This document shows, piece by piece, positions 10,930-23,453 of a stretch of DNA of 64,000 bases (its first letter is position 1; every line of letters begins with the position of its first letter). This DNA is from Pochonia chlamydosporia 170. Its lineage: Eukaryota > Ascomycota > Sordariomycetes > Hypocreales > Clavicipitaceae. Location of the stretch: NCBI RefSeq assembly GCF_001653235.2, contig NC_035791.1, positions 186,001 through 250,000 of the forward strand, in the 5' to 3' direction. The translations under genes and the position numbers were made by a program. Under the pieces are notes generated by a model. It saw only the letters and a program-made list of their open reading frames with translations. It did not search any database and was not told where the DNA came from.

Positions 10930-13900
10930 TTGCTAAGTAGTTTACTTTAATCTTACATAGAATTAAGGTTACTAAGGCTTAACTTAAATACATAAAACCC
11001 TAAGCCTATATAGGACCTATTAATAGCACTTATTAAGTACTATATAGTTATAAAGCATCTATTATTAGTTTGCCTATTATTATTATATATACCCTATAAT
11101 AGAATATATATCTTTTGCTATTACCTTACTAATATATATATTACTATTAATGCTATTATAAATATATAATAGTGCTTATAACGTCACATAATAGAGGGAT
11201 CTACTTAGTTACTAATATAGACCTTCTATTATTTGCTAGCCTAATAGTTTATATACCTAGCGCTTGCTCTTATTTTTATAATTACGCTAGTATTTACTAT
11301 ATTAGTATTATCACGTAACTATCTCTCTAGAAATACTATAATAATATTAATAATAGCGTAAGAATATACTAGCTATAAATATAGCTATAATACTATTTAT
11401 ACTAGAGGGTTAATTAGATACTTTCTAGTAATATATTTTTAACTATTTTTATAACTCTAAAATATAGTTAAGGCTATATATATATATATACTTATATATT
11501 TATATATATATATACCTTTAAGCCTAATCTAACTTTCTACTACTATTTAATATACTGCTTTCTAGACTTATAAACTATACTTTCTTAACTATATTATATA
11601 TTATGCCTGTCTTCTCTAGAAGAAGAGGCTCTTTATCTACTTAACTATTAGGCTTTATAGCCTCCTAGTATTATAATAAACCTATATCTGCTAGCTAACT
11701 ATACTAAATCTAGTCTAAACCTTCCCCTATAATAGGACTCTCCTATATTACTTCTAGTTATTATAGATAAGCTTATAGAGATTTCTTATAATATAGTATC
11801 CTATATAGATTTCTTAACTGCTAAGGTAGAATAACTTTAAGAGGCAACTATAGTATAGCGCTATAAGCAGTAGAGGCAAGGAAAAATATAGTTATCTGCT
11901 AAGCTTAGAGATATTACTATAGCTAGAGAAAATCTTTCCTAGCTTTAGAAACCTATTAAGCAGTAGGTATAGCTGTATCTTTCCTAAGCTAGTAGCTATA
12001 AGTAGCTAGAAGAGGTAAAGGGTTAGTATTATAGTATTTATTGCAAGCCTAGTTATAATGCTCTTACTTGCTAGGCTATAATGCTAACCTCTAGTTATCT
12101 AGAGGATAGGTCTACTAGCTGCTAATATTTAGTAAGACTAGTTATTACATTATTATTTCTATTTATAATTTATCCCTAATTGCTTATAACATTACTACCT
12201 ATTAATTTACTCTATAGATAATATTACTCTACTTAAAGTTAATATAGATATTACTTAATTCTAAACCTATCCCTTTTTTTGGGACTCTAAATGTAAGTCT
12301 AGCTGCTAACCCCTTTGTCTAACATTATTAGAGTTCTTCTGCGCAAATATAGTCCCTATTATTACAATTTTAGATGCTAAGGGATCATAGCGCTAACTTA
12401 TATAGCCTCTTTAATTCCTAAATATAATATTTATAACTTAATAGCTAGCCTATTTTTAGTTCTATACTAGTATATTTTAAATTGCGCTAATATGCATTAT
12501 AAGAGACTATTTATTAAACTTAGGCTTTTAGTATCTAAATATTTATAATTACTCTTACTTATCTTCTTAGGAATCTTGCTATTTTTACTGCTCTTACTAT
12601 TAATAAAGGCGCAAGTTTATAGGGCTTCTACCTAATTTATAAATTATAATAGCAGATTATTACTACTTATATTCTTATACTAGCTCTTAACTTTCTCTAA
12701 TATACTAAGTTTTATATCTATAAGGCACTATCTATTTGCTCTTATGCTAATAAGTCCTTTTACTATATAAACCTAGCGCCTAAGCTAACCTAATTTTTTG
12801 CGCGCTCCTTAAAACTATAAGCCTTTAAAAATACTCTATTATCTAATAATAGCATGCCTAGCCCTTATAAGAAATAATATAATTAGTCTTATTAGCAGAA
12901 TAATAGCTAGTAATACCTCTCTAAATATAGTTCCTTCTATAGGAACTTTCTATAATCTAAGGTTACTTAATTCTAATATATTAAAATCCTAATAGCATGG
13001 TAGTAGCGTAGGGCTATTAATATTATTATCTACACAAAATAGCCTAGCAAGATAGAGTAGACCCTTTATATAGACTAGAAGATAGTTAGCTACTTTAAGA
13101 ATAATGCAATATAGCTAGGCTAAAGTCTAGCTTGCTGTAATATAAAGCTTGCATACTACTTAGAAGCTTTATATTACGTCTAGGTTATATACTTAAAGTT
13201 TATAGTACTACCTCTTTTTCTACGCTATAAGTAGGAAAGTTAGTTATATAACCTAATCTAGGCAATATTAGCAATAATAACCCTTCTCCTCTAAGGCCTA
13301 TAAATAGCCTACATGTAGTTAAAAGGGTAATATATCTATACCTTATACATGCTTATTTAATATTAAAAAGGGTTAATTATTAGGCCCTAGAATTATATTT
13401 TAAAGAAAGTTAGAAGGTAATTATATTTAAAGTTTCTCCTATAGCTAGTATTAACCTCCTTAGACTTATTTAGGTTAAATATTATAATAATATATCTTTC
13501 TATATTAGCTATAAACTTATTATTAAATAGCATAGCATCTATATATTAATAGCTCTTATAGAGTTTCCTAAAATGCTAGTATAAAATATAAAATATATTT
13601 CTACCCTATATAACTTCTTTACTAGGATTAAATAGGGTTTGCTATATAACTTTAGTCTAGTTCTACTCTTTTAGCTGCCTCTTATATATCTAAACTAGTA
13701 TACTAATTAGAACTTTAGGAGGATTCTTAAAGCCTTTCCTAGCACTTCTTATATACTATACTTTATTATAGATATTAAGTAGCACTTATAGTATTACTAT
13801 CTAGCCTACTAGTTTCTATAGGTCCTTAAGTGCTAATATAAGTGTATAAATGCTACTACTAGGATATAACTATTAAACCCTAGTATTACTCCTATAAGCC

Positions 13901-16900
13901 TTTGCCTAATATGCCTAGAGCTTATATAATAAGTATTTACTATAGTCTCTTATAACTTCTTATGCTATAATTTATACTGCTTTCTTCTTATTTAACTATG
14001 CTAGGTATATACTTACCTAATTATATTACTGCATATGTGTTACTTTAATTAGTAGATCCTTAATAAGGTATGCTACCGTGATATTAGTATAAGTAAAGCT
14101 CCTAATAGTAGATTATGCTGCCTATATAGGATGCTATAGGTTATAGGGAATATAAACATAAAGGAGAGCTACTATAGATAGGTAATAATATATCTAGTCT
14201 ATCTAGTTAGCACCTAGCTAGAGTAGCCCCTTATCTTATATGCTTTACTTTAGACTAAACCCACACTATATATACCTAACTTTCTATCTATCCCTAGTCT
14301 GCCTTAATGTCTAGTTATACTCCTATATCTACTTATCTAAGTACTATTCCCTTTTACTATTAAGAGATAATAGTAAAAGCCTAAGAAAAAACTAGGCAGT
14401 ATAAAAGTAGATAAGAGTCTATATATTATATATAGCTAAGTCTCCTATATTATTATTGCTTCTTTAACTAATATTAAATATATAGTCTAAAGGTTTAATA
14501 AATCTACATAAAAGCATAGATATAAATAAGTTTATATCCTTAGTATCTAATACCTAAAATAGGTAATATTAATTACTCTCTCTATTACCTAGATAAAGTA
14601 TTTCTATTGCTACTAAGCAAGCCTATACTAAGCCTATAAATAGTAAGGTACTACTATTACTATTATTGCTAGCTAGAAACTCCCTATAACTATACATTAT
14701 AAGAATCACATTAAGGCAAAAGGTAACTTCCCTATAAACTATATAGCTATTAGTAGGAGAGTTATATTTTGCTACTGCCTAAAGATAGTGCTTATTAGCC
14801 TTCTAAGCAACCTCTAACCGTTTTTATAGAGGCACACTAGATATAGCACGCAAATAGTTATAGCTAGCAGCAAAGAGGTTCTTAACTATAGTATTATTAA
14901 GTGCTATTACTGCTAGTATAGGTGCGCTAAATAGTTAATAGTTACTAGATAGAATAGAGAAGCGCTTCTTATTATAGTTATAGCTTTTTGCATGTATAAC
15001 GCTAAGCTTAAAATAGTTTAGGTTGCCTAGGTCTAAGAGACTTAGTACCCTCCTGCTTATGCCTCTTACCTTAGATGCATAAGTAGTAGCATTCTATAGA
15101 TAGAAGGCATAAAAGTACTCTAGCTTAAGCTATATATTAGAGGAGGCTTTAGCAAGCTAACTATAAAAGTGCTCTAGGCATAATTTCTTTTATAAAAGTA
15201 TTACTAGTCTCTCTTATCCTCTCTATCCTTCTTTATTATTAGCATATAGGCCTAGTATATTACAGAATCTAATATTAAGCTAATATAACTAGAAGTTAAG
15301 AAAATTAGGGTTTAATAAGTATAGCACCTAGTTAATAAATAGATCTAGAGATTATACTAGAGTAAGCTATATAAAGATATTCTTTGTATTATATACCTAA
15401 AAGAGAAGCTTTAGATCTTAGAAGTAGGCAAATTTAGTAGCTCTTCTAGCAGTTAGTATTTATAGTTTATTACACTTAGCTCTAAGTTTACACTAGAAGT
15501 TACTAAGGCATTTACCCTATATAGTATATTATAGATATACTATACGGGATTAGTCCTTAGAATGCTACTAGTTAGTACTAGGCCTCTCCTAGAATAACTT
15601 TAATTTTATATTAGTAATACTAAAGGTTAGTAGTATCTCCTATTAGTATAGCTTAGTAAGGCTAAAGTAAGCTACTAGTAAGATTATACCTTTAATTAGA
15701 TCTTTCTGCTGCTTAAGTAAAAGAGTATATAGTAAGGTAATACTATACTTCTGCTATGCTTGCCTTAGCTTTACTAGATGCCTATTATTAGTGCTAGGAA
15801 AGAAAAGAAAGATATCTATAGGCATACTACTAGCGGAAAATAAGCTAAGGTAGGCATAGTAGGTATAGCTAAGGTTAATACTATAGGGCTAGATAATCTA
15901 CTTGCTAGCTATAGATTATATATATAGTAGATAAAATAATAGCTAGAATAAATTATTATTAGGTTAAATTGCCTAGAGGCCTATTATGCTAAGCTAGATA
16001 CTATTAATATCCTAGGCTCTCTTAACCTTTAGTTCTTTGCTCTAGACTAGGATTTTAGAGAGTAAGAGAGATAGTAGCGCTAGAGGCTAGGCAAGTAACT
16101 TCTCCTACTATTAAACTTAGCTAGAGTTATTATAGTAATACTAGTTACTAGCGCTAGTTACTTATAGAATATTATTAATATAATTAAGCTTAGTTTAAAA
16201 CTATTATGCTATCTCTCTAATAGAGAAAGCTTTCTTAGTAAGAGATAGTAATTCTTATTTAGAGGGGTATTACTAACCTTTCTAACCTCTATTAGCTAGC
16301 CTGCTATATGCAGTCTATTTAAACTAGGCAATAGTATAAACTAAGGGAAGCTATATATAGTTTAGCTTATAAAGTTACTTATATCTATAAGTAAGAGATA
16401 ATACTTCTTAAAATATATATCTATAGGCTATACCTTAGCAGGCAATAAACTTAAGTCCTACTAGTAATTTGCTTAATATAATAGCAGTAATAGCCTCCTT
16501 AAGGCAGACATATATTAGTAAGAGTAGTAGAAGTAGGGTAAGACTATATATTAGCCGCTCTAAAAGATAGTTTTACTGCTAGGGTAGCGCTATGCCTTTA
16601 CTTATAATATTACTAGATAGAGTTATAAAGCTATATCTGCCTAGCAGGCTAGTATTATTATTAGACATAAAGAGGCTCTATTCTTACTTAAGACTACATA
16701 AGATGCTACTAGATACTACTACTTATTCTATAAGCCTACTATCCTATTAGTTATTATTAATATTTCCTACTTGCTAATAACTTAGACTTAGTACCTAATT
16801 GCTAGTAACTACTATAGTAGACTGCACTAAGGTCTCCTTAAAATTTCCGTTATTAACAGTAGAGTTCCTATCTCCTATGTCTCTATTAGCAATATCCTAG

Positions 16901-18590
16901 TCTTACTCTAGCTCTAGCTCTAGCTCTAGCTCTAGCTCTAGCTCTAGCTCTAGCTCTAGCTCTAGCTCTAGCTCTAGCTAGATATATAGGATAAATATAG
17001 TAGGAGGTAGCATATTATTTAGGAGAGTTATAATATAAACTTAGCTACGCTATTAATTTGCATCTATTACGTGCTATTTATGCTGCTATGCGCGCTATTA
17101 AGCTTAGTATTACTATACCTAATAGGCGGATATATTAGATACGTCTGGTAAAGCTAGCACCTAGCATAACTCTAGCTCTACGTGTAGCTATTTATCGCTT
17201 AATTGCACTTAACTTAGAGCGTGTTAAGGTTAAGTGCTATTTCTAATTAACCGTAAAGGAAGGTTAACTCTCTCTAGTCTAGCTTTATAACCTGCTATAG
17301 AGGAAGACAGTCTTAAATTAAGGCTATAGTTAGTAGGTATTAGGCTTTTGCGTATACAAAAGTTATATCTCTATGCTAACTCTAATTCTAACGCTAAAGA
17401 GTATAATAGGAATAATATAGGGCTATAATTAACTGTATAGTCTTTAACTTAAGATAGAGCCTAGTTAGTTCTATCTCCTAGCTGTAAGTTAACTTAATTA
17501 TACTTTAGCTGCCTAGACACATTTAGGGTAGCTATCTTATAGTTATTAATTAACTGCACGCTATTATTTATAGATAACTTAAAGCTATTACTATTATTAT
17601 TATCCTCTTAGGTAGCTTATAAGCGCAGGTTAAGGTTAGTAATAGTATTAGAAGGGCAAATTAGGTTAGTAACCTTAGTTTTAATAATACGCACTATTAG
17701 CATTTAGGCAGCTTTAGTAAAAAGCTCTATTTATTATTTCTTAACTATAGCTTGCCTTTACTGCTATAAATAGAGCCTTTCTTGCTCTTTCCTTTCTTTA
17801 ATATGCTTTGCTATAAGCTTTATATAACCTATTTTTAGTAGTTAACGTGCTATTTAACTTTATTCTCTCTAGGGTAAGCCTAGCAAGTAAAAAATAGATA
17901 GTCTTTATATAGTATAATGCTTAGTCTTTAAGTCTTTATAGCATTAAAGTATTAACCTTATATAGCTTTTATCTAGGGTATATTTTTAATAGAATAATAA
18001 TCTATTCTCACTCTAGTTACTACTATTATTCTCTCTTTTTACCCTCTATTTGCTTTTGCTTTTCTTAGCTTTAGCTTAGATGCTACTAATATATATAATA
18101 TATAGAGCTTATAATATATAGGCCTTTATTTATATCTTCTTAACTTATAAGGCTGCCTATTCTCTTAGCTAGTAGGGTTACTAACTAAGTTTTAAGCTCT
18201 AATTAGATATATAAAGTAAATAATAAGGGTACTAACTAGACTTTAGGACCTAATAAGTCTCTTAGCCTTATCTTATATAGGGATAGTGTAATAGGTTAGC
18301 TTGCTATTAACTTGTCCTATATATTAATCTAACTTAATAAATATTCACACTATTAATACTAGAGGGATAAGTAACTTACAGAAGACAAACTAAACCCACG
18401 TTAAAATAGATAAAAAGCATTAGAGTGTATTATTATCTATCTATTTAGCATGTAGCTAAATTTTTGCGCTATACATTACAGTCTTATTGCTTCTAAGGCA
18501 ACCTATATGCTTCCTATCTATTAGCAACTGCACTTTAATTTACACTAAGTTTCCTACGACCCAAGTCTAACCCTACCCCGACGATATACT
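10930..18590. other. Unidentified RIP-degraded repeat DNA
   Basis: This 7.6-kb stretch is heavily RIP-mutated but in places keeps long stop-punctuated, protein-like reading, especially on the minus strand (for example around 13,550-13,750 and 14,700-15,850) and one glutamine-rich segment on the plus strand near 11,830-12,080. No catalytic motif of a helicase, reverse transcriptase or transposase could be recognised. It may hold more than one element. A (TA)n-rich patch lies near 11,480-11,520. Confidence 0.5.
16907..16980. repeat. (TAGCTC)n microsatellite
   Basis: About twelve uninterrupted copies of the hexamer TAGCTC lie inside the RIP-degraded block. The tract is perfect while its surroundings are diverged, which suggests recent slippage expansion. 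Confidence 0.95.
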
Positions 18591-18593
18591 CAA

Positions 18594-18890
18594 TATTAAT
18601 TCCTCTAAATTTATTAATTTTTAAGAATTAGGCATAATATTACCTTAAGAGGTAATACCTTTTAATTAGCAAGCTAGTATTATATAACTAATATAATAGA
18701 TCTTAGCTATAGATCTAATACTTAATTTAGGGTTTTATTAGATAGCTATATATACTAGAATTAATTCTAGCTCTTTACTTAAGGTTAATATATTTTTTTA
18801 GGAGAGAAAATTAAGTTTATAGTATAAAGGTATAAGATTCTAGTTTTATGTCTTACTTGCTTATTTATCTTACTTGCATGTGGATCATGT
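18594..18890 (-). mobile_element. Truncated inverted copy of pogo/Fot1-like transposon
   Basis: These ~297 bp are the reverse complement of the first ~297 bp of the full element at 19504-21365, with only scattered mismatches. They include the terminal inverted repeat ending in TGGATCATGT, followed by a TA (18891-18892). Only the left end of the element is present; the copy stops at about 18594 inside the region equivalent to the transposase start. The two copies form an inverted pair separated by about 613 bp. Confidence 0.88.
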
Positions 18891-19503
18891 TAGCTATAGT
18901 ATGCATTATAATATATATTCCTATATTTATTTTAGCAGTATAGGTATTACAATTAGCTCTATAGGATTTTATAGATAGAAAACACTTATATTATAGGCCT
19001 TAATCTATTATTATAGCCTATTATAAAGGGGGTTAAACAGATAGGAAATAATAAGTTAGAGCTAACTACTTAGAGAATAACTAGTATAATTTAGGTTAGA
19101 AAGGTCTGCTTTCTCTCCTAGTATAAGGATAGAGGCATAGCACAAGCATGCTATCCTCTATTAGTGCCTAATATTCCCTATTATTTATATTTATAGTATC
19201 TCCCTCTTCTCTAATATTTTAATCCTAAATTTCTATTAGAAACTTTATTAATATTTTTGCTCTATTTTTATTATAAACAAACTAATAAAATTTAAGTCCT
19301 ATAACCTAAGCCTTTAACAGCCAAAAAAAAAGAAGAAGGTCTTTACGCTAAAGATGCATTTAATAGGGTTAGTATCTTATAAGAATCCCAGGCAATACAA
19401 GGCAGTAACTAAGATATTATTAGAGAATTATAGTATTATAAGTAACTATTTTATAGAAGCAAATATTAGATTAGAACACATTACTTACTATTTTTTAGGC
19501 TTA

Positions 19504-21365
19504 ATGTGATCCACATGCAAGTAAGACAAATAAGCAAGTAAGACATAAAACTAGAATCTTATACCTTTATACTATAAACTTAATTTTCTCTCCTAAAAAA
19601 ATATATTAACCTTAAGTAAAGAGCTAGAACTAATTCTAGTATATATAGCTATCTAATAAAACCCTAAATTAAGCATTAGATCTATAGCTAAGATCTATTA
19701 TATTAGTTATATAATACTAGCCTACTAATTAAAAGGCATTACCTCTTAAGGTAATATTATGCCTAATTCTTAAAAATTAATAAATTTAGAGGAATTAATA
19801 ATTATTAAATATATTCTTAACCTAGATTTATAGTTATTTTCTCTCTAGCTTTATAGTATAAAAGATATAGCAAACTACTTTCTTACTAATTATAATATAC
19901 CTTTTATAGGAGTTAATTAGGCTTTAAACTTTATTAAGCGCTATAAAGAGCTTACTATATATTTTATATATAGATATAACTATTAAAGGGCCTTATATAA
20001 AGATCTAAAGGTAATTAGGCCTTAGTTTAAGCTTATATATAATATAGTTATAAAATATAGCATACTAGATAAAGATTTCTATAACTTTAATAAGACTAGC
20101 TTTATAATAGGTATAATCTTAACTATAATAGTTATTATAAGCTTAGAAAGATATAGTAAGCTAAGTTTAGCTTAACTAGGTAATAGAAAATAGATTTTAG
20201 TACTCTAGTCTATTAATTCTTATAGTTAGGCTATCCTGCTATTTATTATTATTATAGAGTAATATTACCTTATAAACTAGTATAAAGATAGTATACTACT
20301 AAAGGATTAGGTTATCTCTATAACTTATAATAGCTAGATAATAAATAAGAAAGCTATAGATTAGATTTAGCACTTTAAAAAGCATATTAAACCCTAAACT
20401 TATAGTATATATTATCTTCTTATTCTAGATAGGCATAAAAGTTACTACTTAACTAAATTTAAGATATTCTATAAAGAATATAAGATTATTATGCTCTATA
20501 TGCCTTCTTATTTATCTTATATTCTTTAGCTACTAGATATTAGCTATTTTAGGCTGCTTAAGAAGGCATATAGTAAAGAAATTAAAGGACTTATAAGAGC
20601 ATATATAACCTATATTACTAAGGCTAACTTTTTCCCTGTATTTTTTACTGCATTTAAGGCTATAATAATAAGAGAAAATATTTAGAAAGCTTTTTAAGGC
20701 ATAGGACTTATTCTATTTAATTAAAATAGTATCTTATTATGCCTAAATATAAGGCTATAAACTCTAATGCTAGTTAAAGAGGCACTAGAGCTACTAAATA
20801 TATAGGTTCTAAAGACTCTAAATAATCTAATAGAGGTAACTTTATAGACTAACTATATTAAAAGGCAAATAAGTTACTACTAAGAAAGCTCTCTAATATT
20901 AATTTTAGCTACTATAGATTAGATTATAAAGGGAATATATAGAATTATATATTAGGTAGTACTCTTAAAGGTAAAGGTTAACTAACTTTAGAAAGTAAAT
21001 ATAATACTAAGCAAGCAGTATAAAGCTAGAAAAATAAGATTACACTAAGGTAATAGTATAATTATTACTAAGAGATAAGCTCTTTAGGATTAGAATAATA
21101 TAGAAGAGTAAATATAGCAAGAAGATTATAAAACTAGAGGTTATAAGCCTTAGAATAAGATAAAGGGATAGCAATATAGTATATATAGTAAGACTAATTA
21201 TAATATGCAAACTTATTAGATTAATTTAGAAATACCTAATAAAGAGAATAGCAGTAAAGATTAATTAATATCTTATATTATAGTTATATTTTTATAGAAT
21301 CTTTACAAGATAGTAGTATTTTATGTCTTACTTGCTTGTTTGTCTTACTTACATGTGGATCACGT
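19504..21365 (+). mobile_element. Complete pogo/Fot1-like DNA transposon (TcMar), dead
   Basis: A 1,862-bp element bounded by ~48-bp terminal inverted repeats: the left end begins ATGTGATCCACATGCAAGTA and the right end is its complement with a few RIP-type differences (TACATGTGGATCACGT at 21350-21365). TA dinucleotides at 19502-19503 and 21366-21367 fit the TA target-site duplication of Tc1/mariner elements. It encodes one degraded DDE transposase in the forward direction (listed separately). Size, repeats and target site all suit the Fot1/pogo group common in Sordariomycetes. Confidence 0.9.
19759..21264 (+). pseudogene. Pogo/Fot1-like DDE transposase relic
   Basis: From ATG 19759 to TAA 21262 the frame is unbroken by indels for 501 codons, the usual length of this family, but carries dozens of TAG/TAA stops at former Q and W codons. 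The N-terminus resembles the helix-turn-helix region (NLEEL, then YSIKDIANYFL). Around 20080 the first catalytic block reads YNFNKTSF where the family has NFDETGF. The second block reads LDRHKSY (family LDGHxSH). The third block reads LLDISYF (family PLDVGCF), keeping its Asp. All changes from consensus fit C-to-T or G-to-A transitions. The protein cannot be made. Confidence 0.88.
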
Positions 21366-21367
21366 TA

Positions 21368-22740
21368 GCTAATTAATATTATTAGCTAATCCTATAGTTA
21401 AAGAAGACGCAAATGTGATAAATAGTCTAACTCTACTATTTAGGAGTAGCAGGTTTATTACTATATTATCTATTATACCTTATAGAAAATTAGTAAGCCT
21501 TGCCTATCTTAGTAATATAAATAAAAGGGGCATACACTAAAGTAAGGCAAATTAGTATTATACTATCTGCTAGCTAATAATATATAGCCACATTTACTTG
21601 CTAAGTTAATATAGATATAGGTTAGCCTCTTAGTGTATTTTAAGTCTAGTAAATATTATTTCTAGATATTATTACTTATTCTATTATAGGCATTCTTAAG
21701 AGCAAGCTATAGAGTTATTTAACGCAAATTAGGTATCCTAGATCTTATAACTTTAATAGTCTTAGAATATATACTCTCTAAATCCGCGGAAAATTATTCT
21801 CTTCTAGTGCAAGTTAAGGTGTATCTTTGCTTATCTACTATTTAATTAAGTAAATAGACTAAATAAGTTATTAAGCTAATAATAGACTAATATTAACTAT
21901 AAATCTCTAGGGCGGCCGTTAGTAGACTAGGTTTATAGTAACTAAGTTATTAGTAACTATACAAATAAAGTTAAAACCGCAAGGCGTTAGTTTCTACATC
22001 TAAGTTGTAAGCTGCCTTCTGTTAGTTCTCCCTCTTAATTAGTGCCTAAAATAAGGCTATATCTATCTACAGGAGAAGGATTAAGACTATTATTAACCTA
22101 ATTTCCTGTCTAACTCTACCTCTAATCTTATTATCTTAATACTTCTCTTAGATAAGTATTATATTAATTACCCTCCTTAAACCCCTAGCAAAAGTCCTAG
22201 TAAGGTATTAAGTGCAGATACAAGCTGCCAGCCAAAACACGTTATTATATATTCCCATAATTGGAAAGTCTATAATAGTTGCTTGCAAAAGTTCTTACCT
22301 TTTTGAGTAATTCTATTAAGGCATAAAGTGCTTCTAGGGGGTCTAGACTCTTGCGTTTGCTAGTATTATTAGAAATTTTCTCCCTTTTGGGTAATTTTGT
22401 AAGAGGTCTGCAAGGTTAATTATCTAATTATCTAGTTATTTTAAACCAACCACATCTAATCCACTTTAAATAGGTCTAGTAAAGTTTCTAGTCGCTAGTA
22501 GCTAGCAGAAATCCTAAGCTGTGCCCTAGGCACCCTATACTTATGAAAAAGAGATATAGAAATTATAAAATTATTAGAGAACCTAGTGCTATAGTTATAT
22601 CTTGCGGTTATAGTGTTCCTCTTAGTTCGCCATGTTAATTATGGTATTATAGGCAGCATAAAGATTAATAAGTAAGCTGGCGCTTAAGAAGAAGAGAAGT
22701 TAAAAAAATAACTTAGAGAGACTTAATAGTACTTATGAAC
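21368..22740. other. RIP-degraded DNA, no feature recognised
   Basis: AT-rich, stop-rich sequence without recognisable motifs. Composition becomes less extreme toward 22,700. No terminal repeat or target-site duplication was found that would bound a separate element. Confidence 0.7.
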
Positions 22741-23453
22741 GGATGTGGCAGGGTGGCCTCTTTATAGGCAGCGCAAAAGCGGCGAGCAAAGGAGGGGCTG
22801 TAAATTTCCCGATAAGGGAACCACCGAAAGTGGTAGGCCAAGACCACCATTTCCCGAGGCGGGCAAGCTGTCGTTTTTAATACTATATAAACTACCCTAC
22901 CCTAGCTGCCTTATTACCCTGCTACTAAATTACGCTATTAAGGGTACCTCGCCTATACCCCTACTATCTATCTCTTTTACGTTAAAAGACAGCTCTAAAT
23001 TATTGCTAGGCCCGCAAATTGTGCAGTTTCTCCCTTGATTGTTACGTCGGTGAGTTCCAACTCTTTGCTTTCTAGAGCGCTCTGCACTTTTTCCATTGTC
23101 AGGGTATCCGTCGAGCGGCATTTTAATTCCTGGTTAGAAAAAGTACTCTATTAAGCTGCGATTTGTGCAGCCTGAATCTGAAATTTTGTATCTTTTTGGC
23201 GTGAAGACATAAGCCCTAGCACTGCCCCACTCACCAATTTTGCTGTTTTGTCTGTTCTCGCCGTCTTAAGTCTGCTGTGTTTGTTTGAATAAGTACCACA
23301 ACTGTTAGCGTTAATCTACCCTGCTATAAACTCGATGAATAAGACGCCTAAGCCGGCTTTTCCGAAGAAAAAAGGTCAATATGCCTCTATTTGCTGTTAA
23401 CAGGCCAACGCCGGCATCAAAATTGTACAAGACGCCTCTCAAGTGCACCGCGC
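22741..23453. other. Transition zone without a convincing gene
   Basis: Base composition switches to near-normal here. Two short overlapping frames on opposite strands (22745-23038 plus, 22930-23121 minus) lack family features and favourable structure. The segment 22780-22870 contains short inverted phrases (ACCACC/GGTGGT type). It may be a non-repetitive fragment of older subtelomeric sequence. Confidence 0.6.

Larger units (their letters stand above)
1..22740. other. AT-rich RIP-mutated subtelomeric block
   Basis: The block is dominated by TA, TAG and TAA on both strands, and CpA/TpG dinucleotides are nearly absent. Wherever an ancestral reading frame can be recognised (integrase, reverse transcriptase, pogo transposase), the frame is kept but glutamine, arginine and tryptophan positions have become stops. 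Aspartates and glutamates often read as asparagine or lysine. This one-sided transition decay is what RIP produces in filamentous ascomycetes. There is no open frame of useful length except low-complexity ones in the minisatellites. The block stops sharply near 22,740, where normal composition begins. Stretches not listed separately (1-2150, 9770-10090, 18890-19503) showed no recognisable feature. Confidence 0.93.

Noticed and set aside
10930..18590. Possible telomere-linked RecQ-type helicase
   Set aside because: The location would suit it, but no Walker or DEAH-type motif could be read on either strand; not claimed.
22745..23121. Two overlapping short frames on opposite strands at the RIP edge
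   Set aside because: No domain, signal peptide, splice structure or conserved composition; likely chance frames.
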